A stretch of 64,000 bases of DNA from Lawsonibacter faecis (GTDB lineage Bacteria > Bacillota > Clostridia > Oscillospirales > Oscillospiraceae), in assembly GCF_014287675.1 (NCBI RefSeq), contig NZ_JACOPQ010000015.1, positions 1 to 64,000 of the forward strand, in the 5' to 3' direction. The notes beneath the pieces are model-generated. The model worked only from the letters and a program-made list of their open reading frames with translations. It had not been told where the DNA came from and made no database searches. Position numbers and translations under genes: made by a program. Each line of letters starts with the position of its first letter. Positions within the stretch are counted from its first letter, which is position 1. This document shows positions 1 to 9,040 of this stretch, one piece after another.

Positions 1-117
1 GTCGATCCGAAGGATGATAAACTGCCCCGGCAGCGCCTTCTTCGCTATCTTCGCCGCCTCTACCTCCAGCAGCGTCACGCTGCTGTTCAGCTCCGCTTTC
101 CGTAGTACCTTTGCCAA
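1..117 (-). CDS. NfnA/SudB-like FAD/NAD-binding subunit, N-terminal part only
   Basis: Only the first 39 codons lie in the window; the gene runs off the left edge. The peptide begins MAKVLRKAELNSSVTLLEVE and continues with a PGQFIILRID motif, which matches the start of the small flavoprotein of NfnAB/SudBA/GltA-type NADH-ferredoxin-NADP oxidoreductases (PyrK-like fold). The start is TTG at 117, chosen because AAGAGG lies 9 nt upstream. It follows hmd on the same strand after a 32 bp gap. A partner that shuttles electrons between NAD(P)H and ferredoxin would make sense beside a ferredoxin-dependent hydroxynicotinate reductase, but that link is inference. A dihydroorotate-dehydrogenase-like electron transfer subunit is the alternative. 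Confidence 0.6.
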   Translation of the reverse strand, partial: MAKVLRKAELNSSVTLLEVEAAKIAKKALPGQFIILRID

Positions 118-149
118 CGGTATCAACCTCTTTTCCGTTTATAATAAAT

Positions 150-1559
150 TCAGTTGGCCTGAACCAGAACAATCCCCAGGCGCTTGGCGGCCTCGGCGGC
201 TGCGGCGATATCGGAGGCGTCCCGGAGAACCAGGCGGCCGCCGCCGCGGTTGAGGGTATCCACCCAGTACTCGCCCTGGTCGGTGGTAATGGTGATCTTC
301 TGGATAGCGTGCTCGGTGCCCTCCACGATGTCCACCTCAACGCCGTCGTCCTTGACCATATAGACCGCCTTGTTGTACATCTCATAGTCGGAGGTGGACG
401 CGCCGTAGACCGCGCCCATCAGCACGCCGGGTATATTGATGGAGCGTCGGGCAAAGAGCTCGGGGTAGAGCTCCACGCGCACCTTTTGAATCTTGCCTTT
501 GACCAGCTCATGGCAGATGCGGGCGGCATTGGTGGGGCTGCCCACGGCCTGGCTGCTGCCGCCGACCACCGCGTCGCCCAGGGTGTGGAGGATGTCGGCC
601 GCGCCCTCGGCCAGCTTCTTGGCGTTGACCTTCGCCTTCTCCATGGTCTCTTCCATCTTTTTGGCCTCGGCGTCCTTGACCTCCTGGCGCACCAGGGACT
701 CGACGGCAGGCTTGCGCTTGAAGAAGGGCTCCATGTACTCCACCACGGTGGGAACCAGATAGTGGCCGGACTCCACGTGGACCTCGGCGGCCATGGCCAG
801 CATCACGTCGAAGGGGACGTTGACGGTCATGTCCACCTTCATGCACAGCTTGCCGGAGTACATGCCCATCAGGATGGCGCCGCCCACGTGGGTGGTGCAC
901 AGGGCGGGGACCAGCACCCGGGGGGTGCAGGGTACGCCGATGGTGGGCGAGAGGGCCAGGACCATGGCCTTCTCCATCTGCTCGGGGGTACCCCCGCCGA
1001 TGGAGACGGTGGCGGCGGCGATGCAGGCGGAGCCAGCGCCGTAGCCCTCCATATTGCAGCCTGTGGTGACCTTGCCCACGCGGAAGAGACTGCCGATCTT
1101 CAGAATCAGGGCGGCGGTCTCAGCCACGGTCTTATCGTCGTAGCCGTGGACCATCATGGCCTTGATGAAGCCGGAGTAGGGGCAGGAGTCGCCGGTGCCC
1201 GCGCAGGGGCGCAGGCCGATGCAGTGGTTGCCCACCTGGGCGCCCAGGGTGTAGAGCAGGGCGTCGTCCAGGAAGGAGTCCTCAAAGCACTTGGGTCCCT
1301 CCTGGGCCGCCAGCTGGGAGGCCACGGTGCCGAGGAGGATGCTCTCGCCGTCCTTGACGCCGATCTCCACCGCCTTGAGGTTGTGGGCGTATTCATTCAT
1401 GATGCCGGTGAGGATCTCCTCACGGCTGAGGCCGGTGCGCAGCTCGGTTTCCAGCAGGACCACGTCCACCACGCGGGTGTCGTGCTCCTTGGCCATGGCG
1501 ATCATCTCGCTGATGGTCAGCGGCATTTTTGCCTGGATCGCAGCTCTGATATCGGACAT
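150..1559 (-). CDS. hmd: 2-(hydroxymethyl)glutarate dehydratase, [4Fe-4S] serine dehydratase-like
   Basis: Predicted to dehydrate (S)-2-(hydroxymethyl)glutarate to 2-methyleneglutarate, the step before the B12 mutase in nicotinate fermentation. The protein is 469 residues from ATG 1559, which has GAGGAGG 9 nt upstream; an earlier ATG gives 11 extra residues without a site. The N-terminal two thirds resemble the serine dehydratase alpha domain, with cluster cysteines in CAGTGDSCP and GCNMEGYG. The C-terminal part, from about residue 335, contains GGSSQAVGSPTNAARIC, which resembles the GPSSSHTxG region of the beta domain. The order is therefore alpha-beta, the reverse of fused SdaA proteins. 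It is the last complete gene of the dmdA-to-hmd run. Substrate is assigned from cluster context. Confidence 0.75.
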   Translation of the reverse strand: MSDIRAAIQAKMPLTISEMIAMAKEHDTRVVDVVLLETELRTGLSREEILTGIMNEYAHNLKAVEIGVKDGESILLGTVASQLAAQEGPKCFEDSFLDDALLYTLGAQVGNHCIGLRPCAGTGDSCPYSGFIKAMMVHGYDDKTVAETAALILKIGSLFRVGKVTTGCNMEGYGAGSACIAAATVSIGGGTPEQMEKAMVLALSPTIGVPCTPRVLVPALCTTHVGGAILMGMYSGKLCMKVDMTVNVPFDVMLAMAAEVHVESGHYLVPTVVEYMEPFFKRKPAVESLVRQEVKDAEAKKMEETMEKAKVNAKKLAEGAADILHTLGDAVVGGSSQAVGSPTNAARICHELVKGKIQKVRVELYPELFARRSINIPGVLMGAVYGASTSDYEMYNKAVYMVKDDGVEVDIVEGTEHAIQKITITTDQGEYWVDTLNRGGGRLVLRDASDIAAAAEAAKRLGIVLVQAN

Positions 1560-1653
1560 AGGGTTTATCCTCCTCAATCCCGTTAAAAACAAATTTATGT
1601 ACTATACAGAGCCGGCATCCGCCGGCTCTGCATAACGGTTCCTGGCTGCGTCC

Positions 1654-2535
1654 TTACTTCACCACGCGGCCGGTGGCGTAATTGGCCTCGATGGCGCGGA
1701 TCTCAGGCAGGCCCACCAGCTCGTTGAACTTGGGGAAGGGAATCATGGTGTCGATGAGGGTCTCGGTGGTGTCGTCCCGACGCATGCCCTCCCAGAGATC
1801 CACCATGGCCTTGGTGGTGACGTAGACGGAGGCGGTGGGATAGATGATAAGGTTGTAGCCGAACTCGGAGAGCTGGGCGTTCTTGAACATGGGGGTACGG
1901 CCGCCCTCGACCATGTTGGCCAGGGTCAGAGTGCCGGGGAGCTCCTCGTTGATGCGGCGCATCTCGGCCTCGGACTCGGGGGACTCCACGAAGATGATGT
2001 CGGCGCCGGCCTCCTTATAGGCGTGGGCGCGCTCCAGCGCAGCCTCGATGCCGAAAACGGTGCGGGCGTCGGTGCGGGCCATAATCATGAAGTCGGGGTT
2101 TACGCGGGTATCCACGGCGGCCTTGATTTTGCCCACCATTTCCTCCATGGCGATGACCTCGCGGCCCACCATGTGGCCGCACTTCTTGGGCATCACCTGA
2201 TCCTCCAGCTGGATGACGGCCACGCCGGCCTTCTCGTACTCGCGGACGGTGCGGATGACGTTGACGGCGTTGCCGAAGCCGGTGTCGGCGTCGGCGATGA
2301 CGGGCACGCCGGCGGCCTCCACCATGTTGGCGGCCCGCATGACCATCTCGCTCATGCTCATCAGGCCCACGTCGGGCTGGCCCAGGTGGCTGGCGGACTG
2401 GCCGTAGCCGGTCATATAGACGGCGTCAAAGCCCAGCTTGCCGATGATCTTGCCGGTGAGCATGTCGTGGGCGCCGGGGGCGACGACGGTCTTCTTGCTG
2501 GCAAAGAGTTCGCGCATCTTCTGAGGTCCGTTCAT
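1654..2535 (-). CDS. dml: 2,3-dimethylmalate lyase
   Basis: Isocitrate lyase/PEP mutase family enzyme, 293 residues, the usual size for 2,3-dimethylmalate lyase. It would cleave (2R,3S)-2,3-dimethylmalate to propionate and pyruvate, the last step of nicotinate fermentation. Visible family marks are the KKCGH active-site motif, ADADTGFGN for metal binding, and MARTDAR. The start is ATG 2535, preceded by GGAGTG at about 9 nt; the open frame continues upstream to 2838 but that part is not family-like. It lies between the mutL-like gene and hmd, all on the minus strand. 2-Methylisocitrate lyase is the closest alternative, but no methylcitrate cycle genes are present. Confidence 0.85.
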   Translation of the reverse strand: MNGPQKMRELFASKKTVVAPGAHDMLTGKIIGKLGFDAVYMTGYGQSASHLGQPDVGLMSMSEMVMRAANMVEAAGVPVIADADTGFGNAVNVIRTVREYEKAGVAVIQLEDQVMPKKCGHMVGREVIAMEEMVGKIKAAVDTRVNPDFMIMARTDARTVFGIEAALERAHAYKEAGADIIFVESPESEAEMRRINEELPGTLTLANMVEGGRTPMFKNAQLSEFGYNLIIYPTASVYVTTKAMVDLWEGMRRDDTTETLIDTMIPFPKFNELVGLPEIRAIEANYATGRVVK

Positions 2536-2602
2536 ATTCAAATCACTCCATAATTTCATTATTTTCTTTAGGACGACCGGCCCCTTGGACCGTCCGCCCG
2601 TC

Positions 2603-4036
2603 TTATTCCTCCGCCGCGCCCACATACTCCTTGAGGAAGCTGAGGGCCGCGTCGGGGTAGTGCTTGCCCAGGACGCCCATGGCGTACAGCAGATAGCTCC
2701 GGTCCAGTATGACCTGAGGCTCCTTGAGCGGCAGCAGGGAGATGCCGGGGTCTTCAAAGCAGCGCGCCACCATTCGCGTGGCCTTGTCCGGGTCCGAGTG
2801 GACGAAGATGCCGCCCACGCAGAGAACCCGCCCCACATTGCGCAGATCCCGGCCCATGGCGGCGCCCGCCAGGATGCCCATCACCGGGTCGGCCGCCTCC
2901 ACGTAGTAGCCCGCGTGGCGGCGCAGAGCAGTGTTGACGGCGCAGGTGGCCATCGCCCGCTCCAGGGATTTCTCCTTCTCGCTCTGGGGGACATACTCGG
3001 GGCAGTCCTCCAGGTGCCGGGCGAAGCTCAGCACCTCGTCGGGTGTGACGCCGAATGCTCCGTCCATGGCGCGGATGACGGCGTTTGGCCCCACCGCCTC
3101 GGGAATGCCGGTGGCGGAGACGCGAAGCCCCAGGTTGCCCTCCACGGTGCGGTAGGAGAACTGCTTCTCATTGTTGATTACAAGCCCCCGCTCCTCGATG
3201 GTGAGTTTTTCAAGCTCAGGCAGGGCGGAGTGGATGTCGGTGGTGGCGCCGCCGATGTCCACGAGGATCAGGGAGCCCACGCCGTCGTGGTCGTAGCTGC
3301 CGCGGGAGAGCAGCTCACTGGCCAGGAGCACCGCGCCGGGGGTGGGAACCACGGTTCTGTCCGCCAGGCTGTCCCGGAACTCCTTGAGGCCCTTGGCCCT
3401 GGTGATCTGCTTGATAAACTGCTCGTGGATGGCCTCCCGGGCGGGCTTCACGTTCAGCTCATGGATGGTGGGCATGATGTTGGGCACCCGGACGTACTGC
3501 ACGCCGCCTCGGTCGAACTTCTCAGCCACCGTCCGCTGGGCGTACTTGTTGCAGGCGATAATGACGGTGGCCCGGCTGCGGAGGGCGCAGATCATGTCCG
3601 CGTTCTCCAGCACACAGGTCTCGTCCCCGCCGTCGGTGCCGCCGGAGAGGAGGATGATATCGGGGTTGATCTCCTGGAGGACCTCCCTGCGGAAGTCCAG
3701 AGGCTCCTCGGCGGAGACCACCTGCATTACCCGGGCGCCGGCGGTCATGGCCACCTCCTTGGCGGCCTTGGCGGTGACCCGGGGCATATACCCCAGCGCC
3801 ACCATTCTCAGCCCGCCCGCGGCGGAGCAGGAGCTGTAGCGCTTCAGGGTGTCGCTGAACTCCACACCCTGGGCCCGGATGGCGGCCTCAGCCTTTCCCG
3901 CGCCCTCCATAATGTTGTCGAGGGTGGTGGGAGACTGCCCCCGGCCCAGGAAGGTAAACCTTCCCCGGTCCAGGTGGAAGGCCGCGGCCTTGGTGTAGGT
4001 ACTGCCTACGTCATAGACGAGAATGTTTGCTTGCAT
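2603..4036 (-). CDS. MutL/GlmL-type reactivase, probably for 2-methyleneglutarate mutase
   Basis: Actin/Hsp70-fold ATPase of the GlmL/MutL family, about 477 residues from ATG 4036 (GAAGAGGG upstream). The N-terminal phosphate loop is visible as VYDVGSTYTKAAAF, the second one as LVDIGGATTDIHS, and a conserved LSGGTDGGD lies between them. In glutamate-fermenting clostridia this family accompanies glutamate mutase and is thought to reactivate the B12 enzyme. Here no glutamate mutase is present; the adenosylcobalamin enzyme two genes upstream is methyleneglutarate mutase, so that is the likely client (inference from position). It sits between mii and dml. Confidence 0.8.
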   Translation of the reverse strand: MQANILVYDVGSTYTKAAAFHLDRGRFTFLGRGQSPTTLDNIMEGAGKAEAAIRAQGVEFSDTLKRYSSCSAAGGLRMVALGYMPRVTAKAAKEVAMTAGARVMQVVSAEEPLDFRREVLQEINPDIILLSGGTDGGDETCVLENADMICALRSRATVIIACNKYAQRTVAEKFDRGGVQYVRVPNIMPTIHELNVKPAREAIHEQFIKQITRAKGLKEFRDSLADRTVVPTPGAVLLASELLSRGSYDHDGVGSLILVDIGGATTDIHSALPELEKLTIEERGLVINNEKQFSYRTVEGNLGLRVSATGIPEAVGPNAVIRAMDGAFGVTPDEVLSFARHLEDCPEYVPQSEKEKSLERAMATCAVNTALRRHAGYYVEAADPVMGILAGAAMGRDLRNVGRVLCVGGIFVHSDPDKATRMVARCFEDPGISLLPLKEPQVILDRSYLLYAMGVLGKHYPDAALSFLKEYVGAAEE

Positions 4037-4099
4037 TGCTCTGCCCTCTTCATTCCCACCCCGGCGCCGCTGGCGCCGGGGTGGACACAATTGATTGGA

Positions 4100-5242
4100 T
4101 TACTCGAAGCGGGCCTTCTCCAGCAGCGCATAGCCCTCCATCAGGCGGCGGGCGGTGCGGACGATGGCGGCCTTTTTAACGTTGTTGCTCTCATCCACCT
4201 CGGAGTAGCAGGGGATCACACCGGCGGGATGGCCGATGCGGACCAGCTCGGCGGGATCGTCGCTATGCAGAACCTGATTGACCAGAGTGCCCTTGATCTT
4301 GGCGGCCACGCCGGTGCAGACGGTGGCAGTACCGGCATAGGTCTTATGCAGCACCTGCATAAACATCAGGCGGGAAACCAGATCCACCTCTTCCTTCTTG
4401 ATGGTCTTCTTCTCGGGGGGATAGTAGTAATCCTGGGCCTCGGTGATGAAGGCCACCATGGGGAAGGCGGGGCTGTTCTTGGTGGCGTCCTCCAGGTCCT
4501 TGGCCATGCCGCACTTGACGCAGGCGATGCCGCGGATCTCCTCCAGGTACTTGAGCAGGTCCGCGTCGCCGTCGATCTCCTCCTGGCTCTCGGTGCCCTT
4601 CATGCCCACGCTCTCCGCACGGACGAAAATCACAGGGTTGGCGCAGTCAACGATGGATGCCTCGATGGGGCCGCGGCTGGTCTCGATGACGTCCACCACG
4701 TTGCCGGTGGGCAGGAGTTTGCCCGTGGCGGCGCCGGCGGTGCCGGACATATCCATCTGAACGGGGGCGGCGGTGCCGGGCACGCCGGCGATCTCCGCAT
4801 CGCCGGTGACCTTGGCCTTGCCGTTCTCCACCTGGACATAGGACTTCATCATTTTCTTGGTGTTGGTCTGCCAGATGGTGACCTCGTTGAGGCCCTCATG
4901 GCAGCGGACGATGGACTCGTCGATGGCAAAGGGCGCCACGCCGGAAGAGATGTTGCCGCAGTTGCCGTTCCAGTCCACCTTGGCGTCGGTGATGGACACC
5001 TGGGCGAAGGTATAGTCCACATCGGCGCCGGGCACGGAGCCGGGGCCGATGACAGCCAGCTTGCTGGTCAGTGGGTCGGCGCCGGCCAGGCCGTCGATCT
5101 GGCGCTTATCGGGGGAACCGAAAATGCTCAGGATGATTTTGTCCCGCTCCGGGCCGGGCGCGGGCAGGTCGTTTTCCTTCAGGAAAATACCCTTGCTGGT
5201 GCCCGCGCGCATAATCACACAGGGAATTCTAAACTGATCCAT
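4100..5242 (-). CDS. mii: 3-methylitaconate delta-isomerase (PrpF family)
   Basis: Predicted to convert (R)-3-methylitaconate to 2,3-dimethylmaleate. The protein is 380 residues, close to the E. barkeri enzyme. It has the PrpF/DUF453 fold marks: MRAGTSKGIFLKEN near the N-terminus, NGNCGNISSGVAPFA in the first half, and CTGVAAKIKGT in the second. ATG 5242 is chosen because AAGGAGT lies 9 nt upstream; an ATG 8 codons earlier lacks a site. It lies directly after mgm, the enzyme that makes its substrate. An aconitate isomerase (PrpF itself) is the alternative, but the neighbours decide against it. Confidence 0.85.
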   Translation of the reverse strand: MDQFRIPCVIMRAGTSKGIFLKENDLPAPGPERDKIILSIFGSPDKRQIDGLAGADPLTSKLAVIGPGSVPGADVDYTFAQVSITDAKVDWNGNCGNISSGVAPFAIDESIVRCHEGLNEVTIWQTNTKKMMKSYVQVENGKAKVTGDAEIAGVPGTAAPVQMDMSGTAGAATGKLLPTGNVVDVIETSRGPIEASIVDCANPVIFVRAESVGMKGTESQEEIDGDADLLKYLEEIRGIACVKCGMAKDLEDATKNSPAFPMVAFITEAQDYYYPPEKKTIKKEEVDLVSRLMFMQVLHKTYAGTATVCTGVAAKIKGTLVNQVLHSDDPAELVRIGHPAGVIPCYSEVDESNNVKKAAIVRTARRLMEGYALLEKARFE

Positions 5243-5277
5243 GTTGAAAACTCCTTTTGAAGACATGTTTTATAACC

Positions 5278-7140
5278 TTACTTGCCCGCTTTTTCCTCAA
5301 TGAGCTTGCCGATCTTCTCCACGCACTCCTCGGGGGTGGAGTCGGGTCCGAAGAAAGCGTCCACGCCCATGAAGCCCAGGCCCTCTTCCGCCATCTTCTT
5401 CTCGTACATGGCGTGCTCCTCTTCCTTTTCGGCGATGCGCCCGCCGGCCCAGACCACCATCTTGTCCCTCAGGCCCAGCTCCTTGAGCCGCTTCTCCACG
5501 CGGGGGAAGAGGGTGACGCCCAGACCCAGCAGGTTGCTGACGCCCACGGCGTCGGCCTTGACCTCGGCGGCCACCTCGGCCACGGTCTCGGGCAGATTCA
5601 TGCCGCGCAGGAAGACCACGTCGTACCCGGCATCCTGGAAGGCCTCGCGGACCACGTTGACGCCGTTGACATGGGCGTCGGCGCCCACGGTGGCGAGGAC
5701 GATTTTCTCCTTGCGCGTGGGGGGCTTCTCAATGTGGACGGTGACGTGCTCGCGGGTGATGGGGCAGCGGGAGGCGTCCACGCCAAGGGGGGTATACCCC
5801 TCCACATAGCGGGTGATGCCGTCGGGGTCCCGGTTGGTCTTGACGTAGCGCTTCAGGTCCCAGCCGCCGGCCCGGGGGGTGTCCATCATGCCGCTCTTGC
5901 CGCCTTCGACAATGAGGTCGATGAGCTCCAGATCGGTCCACTGACGCCAGAACTCCTCGGTGAGGCAGCCGGGCTTCAGGCTGTGGGCGGGCAGATGGAG
6001 GACGGCCTCCAGAACGGCGAAGGCCTCGTCCATCATCATGTGTTCGTACTCGTCGATCTTGGGGGACTCGATGCCGGGGTTATAGGTGCGGCGGAACACG
6101 TCCTCGGACGCCCAGACCGCCTGGCCCATGGAGTCGCCGGTGGGGATGCCCACGGACTCGGCGGCCTTGGGGCGGTAGAAGTTGGCGCCGCCCAGCTTGG
6201 CGGAGATGGCCATGCGGGCGAAGTGGGCCTGCTCGGCGATCAGGTTGCCCGGAGGGGACTGGAAGGTCTCGGGCACCACGATGAGGCTCTTGGAGAGCAT
6301 GTTGTGGCGGAAGGCCCGCATAATGGCAAGATCCCGGTAGAGGTTGTTGCCGCCCACATTCATCTGGATGCCGGAGAGCTCCCAGGGCAGCTCCCCGTGG
6401 ACCGCCAGGCCCTCGGACAGCAGGCACATGGCAATTGCCATGCCGTCGGTGCCGCCGATGTTGTTGATGTGCTTATGGGTGTCCAGCTGGGCGAAGATTT
6501 TGTTCTCCGCGCAGATCTGGATGGCCTTGTAGCCGTTGACGACTTTGGTACGGAAGTCGTGGATGCCGCGGCCGCCGAAGTGGACGTGGATCACGGGGCC
6601 GATGTCGGTGCCGTCGAAGCCGGCGATGAGGGCGTTGAGAATGTTGATGTGGGCAGTGTCGCCGGTGGCGTTGATGCGCACGGGGTGCTTGGAGCCGCCG
6701 CCCATCTGAATGAACTCACGCTCGCCCTTGGGGGTGATGCCGCCCTTACCCCGGGACTGCTCGATGAGCTCCCGGCCCTTGAGGGGGTCGATGTGGCGGG
6801 TGGCCTCGGAGTGGACGAACTGGAAGATGGTGTCATCGTACTTGTCGGCGTACTTATAGATGTCGCAGGATTCCTTCCAGGTCTCCTCGGCGCTGTTGCG
6901 GCCCAGGATGGGGTTCAGGCAGGGCACGCCGGTCTCCAGGGCCTTCTGGCCCAGCTCATAAATGCGGTATCCGCTGCGGACCACGCCCGCCACCTCGCGG
7001 GGGTAGGGCGCGGGCAGGCCGACGACCTCGCCGTTCTCGTCCAGGTCGGGCATCTCAACGCCGAAGCAGTCGGCGTAGGCGCGGATGGTCTCGATATCCT
7101 CTTTAATGATTTGTTTTGTCTTTTCCTGCGGGTCTCTCAT
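5278..7140 (-). CDS. mgm: 2-methyleneglutarate mutase, adenosylcobalamin-dependent
   Basis: Carbon-skeleton mutase that rearranges 2-methyleneglutarate to (R)-3-methylitaconate. It has 620 residues, as in the E. barkeri enzyme (about 614). The large N-terminal substrate domain includes GGGSKHPVRINATGD and GSIQMNVGG-like strand motifs. The C-terminal B12-binding domain starts near residue 480 with VGADAHVNGVNVV, carrying the base-off DxHxxG motif, followed by GVSNLLGLGVTLFP and VVWAGGRIAEKE. The start has GGGGGAT upstream. It follows dmdB by 16 bp and precedes mii, so three consecutive pathway steps are encoded side by side. Confidence 0.9.
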   Translation of the reverse strand: MRDPQEKTKQIIKEDIETIRAYADCFGVEMPDLDENGEVVGLPAPYPREVAGVVRSGYRIYELGQKALETGVPCLNPILGRNSAEETWKESCDIYKYADKYDDTIFQFVHSEATRHIDPLKGRELIEQSRGKGGITPKGEREFIQMGGGSKHPVRINATGDTAHINILNALIAGFDGTDIGPVIHVHFGGRGIHDFRTKVVNGYKAIQICAENKIFAQLDTHKHINNIGGTDGMAIAMCLLSEGLAVHGELPWELSGIQMNVGGNNLYRDLAIMRAFRHNMLSKSLIVVPETFQSPPGNLIAEQAHFARMAISAKLGGANFYRPKAAESVGIPTGDSMGQAVWASEDVFRRTYNPGIESPKIDEYEHMMMDEAFAVLEAVLHLPAHSLKPGCLTEEFWRQWTDLELIDLIVEGGKSGMMDTPRAGGWDLKRYVKTNRDPDGITRYVEGYTPLGVDASRCPITREHVTVHIEKPPTRKEKIVLATVGADAHVNGVNVVREAFQDAGYDVVFLRGMNLPETVAEVAAEVKADAVGVSNLLGLGVTLFPRVEKRLKELGLRDKMVVWAGGRIAEKEEEHAMYEKKMAEEGLGFMGVDAFFGPDSTPEECVEKIGKLIEEKAGK

Positions 7141-7156
7141 GGTGAATCCCCCTTAT

Positions 7157-7651
7157 TTAGTCTTTAATGCCCAGCTCGGCGCGGACGCGGGGGATCAGCC
7201 CACCGTATTCCAGCGTCTTGAGTACGTTTTCAGAGAGCGGCGCGAACTGTCTGGCCTCGCCGCCCACAGTGACGGTGCCCTTCTCCAGGTCCACCTCCAC
7301 GGTGTCTCCGGTCTTGAGGCTGTCGGCGATGTCGGCCACCCACACGGGCATACCGATGTTGATGGAGTTGCGGCGGAAGATGCGGGCAAAGCCCTTTGCC
7401 ATGACCAGGGACACGCCCACCTGCTTGAGGGCGATGGGAGCCTGCTCACGGGAGGAGCCGCAGCCAAAGTTGCGCCCCGCCACGATGATGCTGCCGGGCT
7501 CGAATACGCTCTTGAAGTCCAGGCCCGCGAGACCCGCCATGGCAAAATTGCCGAGCTGGTCCATGGGCTCGGCCATGGCGTAGCCAGGCAGAATCTGGTC
7601 GGTGTCCACGTCGTCCCCCAGGACAATCACTTTTCCCTTGATGATATCCAT
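7157..7651 (-). CDS. dmdB: 2,3-dimethylmalate dehydratase, small subunit
   Basis: LeuD-like swivel subunit, 164 residues. It begins MDIIKGKVIVLGDDVDTDQI and has the family-typical GRNFGCGSSREQAP loop that contacts substrate. With DmdA it hydrates dimethylmaleate to (2R,3S)-2,3-dimethylmalate. The ATG is 1 bp from the dmdA stop, so translation is probably coupled. Isopropylmalate isomerase (LeuCD) is the sequence-level alternative; no leucine genes are nearby and the surrounding genes are those of nicotinate breakdown. Confidence 0.85.
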   Translation of the reverse strand: MDIIKGKVIVLGDDVDTDQILPGYAMAEPMDQLGNFAMAGLAGLDFKSVFEPGSIIVAGRNFGCGSSREQAPIALKQVGVSLVMAKGFARIFRRNSINIGMPVWVADIADSLKTGDTVEVDLEKGTVTVGGEARQFAPLSENVLKTLEYGGLIPRVRAELGIKD

Positions 7652-7652
7652 G

Positions 7653-8843
7653 TTACTCCTCCACCTCCGGTACGACGATCTTGCCGGCCAGGGCGGCGGC
7701 GGCGGCGGTGGCCGGAGAGGCCAGGTAGATGTTCGCCTTCATGCTGCCCATGCGGCCGGGGAAGTTGCGGTTGGTGGTGGAGACCACCACGTCGCGCTCG
7801 CTGGTCAGGCCCTCGTGGGCGCCGAAGCAGGGGCCGCAGCCGGGGTTGAGGACGGTGGCGCCCGCGTCCCGGATGATCTTGCACCAGCCCCTGGCCTCCA
7901 TCTCGTCCAGCACGTCCTGGGACGCGGGGACGATGAGGGTATTGACCTCGGGGTGGACCTTCCTGCCCTTGAAAGCCTTGGCGACCTGCTCCATATCGTT
8001 GATACGGCCGTTGGTGCAGGAGCCCACCACCACCTGGGTGACGGGGGTCCCGGCCACTTCCTTCACGGGCACCACGTTGGCGGGGCAGAAGGGCTTTGCG
8101 ATCTGGGGCTCCAGCCTGGAGAGGTCCACCTCGCGGACCTCGGCGGTGTCGCTCTCCCTCTCGGCGGTGCCGAAGAGCGTAATCATGCTGCCGATCTCAA
8201 TGCCCATGTTGCACACGGTCATGCGCTCTGCCACGGAGAACTCATCGATGCCCGGGCCGGTGAAGAGAAGCGCCTTATCCACCAGGTAGTCGGTGCCGAA
8301 GACGCTGCCCAGGTACAAAATCAGGTCCTTGCCGAAGACGTTGCCGGGCCGCTTGCCGGTCAGGTGAATCTGGATGACCTCGGGGACCTCCAGATCCAGC
8401 TTGCCGGTCGCCATTGCGGCGGCCAGCTCGGTGGAGCCCACGCCGATGCCGATGGCGCCGTACCCGCCGCAGGTGCCCGTATGGGAGTCGGCGATGACCA
8501 CCAGCTCGCCGGGATTGGCCCGGTGCTTCTCATACATCAGCTGGTGGATGACGCCCTGGCCCCGGTGGTAGAGGTGGACGCCGAACTCCTTGGCGAAGTC
8601 GTCCATGGTCCAGACGCTGTTGCGGGCCTTCTCGGTGGCGGCGGGATAGATATGGTCCACGATGAGGACCACCCGGTCGGGGTCGAAGACCTGCTTGACG
8701 CCGATCTCCCGGAACATCTTGATGGCGATGGGGGCGGTCACGTCGTGGGCCGCCACATAGCTCACCTTGCAGGAGAGGTCGTCCCCGGCGTGGGCCTCGG
8801 CCACTCCCGCGGCTTTTGCCAGGTATTTCTCAATGATATTCAT
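7653..8843 (-). CDS. dmdA: 2,3-dimethylmalate dehydratase, large [4Fe-4S] subunit
   Basis: Aconitase/LeuC-family large subunit, 396 residues from ATG 8843 (GGAG 5 nt upstream). The cluster-binding cysteines are visible in VVGSCTNGRIND and NPGCGPCFGAHEG. Other family marks are DHIYPA and VIADSHTGTCGGYGA. It works with DmdB on dimethylmaleate. It is the first gene after the terminator at 9001-9033 and therefore probably heads its own transcript (dmdA-dmdB-mgm-mii-mutL-dml-hmd). The 157 bp upstream include an imperfect hairpin at 8943-8980; I could not place a clear promoter there. Confidence 0.85.
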   Translation of the reverse strand: MNIIEKYLAKAAGVAEAHAGDDLSCKVSYVAAHDVTAPIAIKMFREIGVKQVFDPDRVVLIVDHIYPAATEKARNSVWTMDDFAKEFGVHLYHRGQGVIHQLMYEKHRANPGELVVIADSHTGTCGGYGAIGIGVGSTELAAAMATGKLDLEVPEVIQIHLTGKRPGNVFGKDLILYLGSVFGTDYLVDKALLFTGPGIDEFSVAERMTVCNMGIEIGSMITLFGTAERESDTAEVREVDLSRLEPQIAKPFCPANVVPVKEVAGTPVTQVVVGSCTNGRINDMEQVAKAFKGRKVHPEVNTLIVPASQDVLDEMEARGWCKIIRDAGATVLNPGCGPCFGAHEGLTSERDVVVSTTNRNFPGRMGSMKANIYLASPATAAAAALAGKIVVPEVEE

Positions 8844-9000
8844 AGAGTCTCCATTCACTCCATTCCTTTTTGGTTGGCCGGGCGGGCCGCGAGTCCGATG
8901 CAAAGCCGTCTTGGCGCCGGCTCTGCGCCAGCCTCTGCAGACAGGCCAGAAGAATCAGGTCATTCTGATTGTCCTGGCCCGTCCGTCCCGGTCGGGCCGC

Positions 9001-9033
9001 AAAAAGCGGGGAGAGCCCATGGGCTCTCCCCGC
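9001..9033 (-). terminator. Rho-independent terminator after the nicotinate dehydrogenase large subunit
   Basis: A perfect 28 bp palindrome (9006-9033) lies 7 bp past the stop of the gene at 9041 and is followed on the minus strand by five T residues. It separates the ndh transcript from the dmdA-hmd transcript. Confidence 0.8.
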
Positions 9034-9040
9034 CTATGGG

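Noticed and set aside
2585..5260. An 891-codon open frame on the plus strand, and similar long frames at 8969-11416 and 59279-61969 (minus)
   Set aside because: They run antisense to well-recognised genes, are rich in Gly/Ala/His/Val or Arg/Pro as expected from GC-rich shadows, and show no domain.
7157..8843. Calling dmdAB isopropylmalate isomerase (leuCD)
   Set aside because: No leuA or leuB is nearby, while the mutase, isomerase and lyase that flank the dimethylmalate step are adjacent.
8844..9000. A B12 riboswitch before the B12-dependent mutase or the eut operon
   Set aside because: Upstream regions of dmdA (8844-9000) and eutG (39551-39641) are too short and lack the conserved B12-box blocks.
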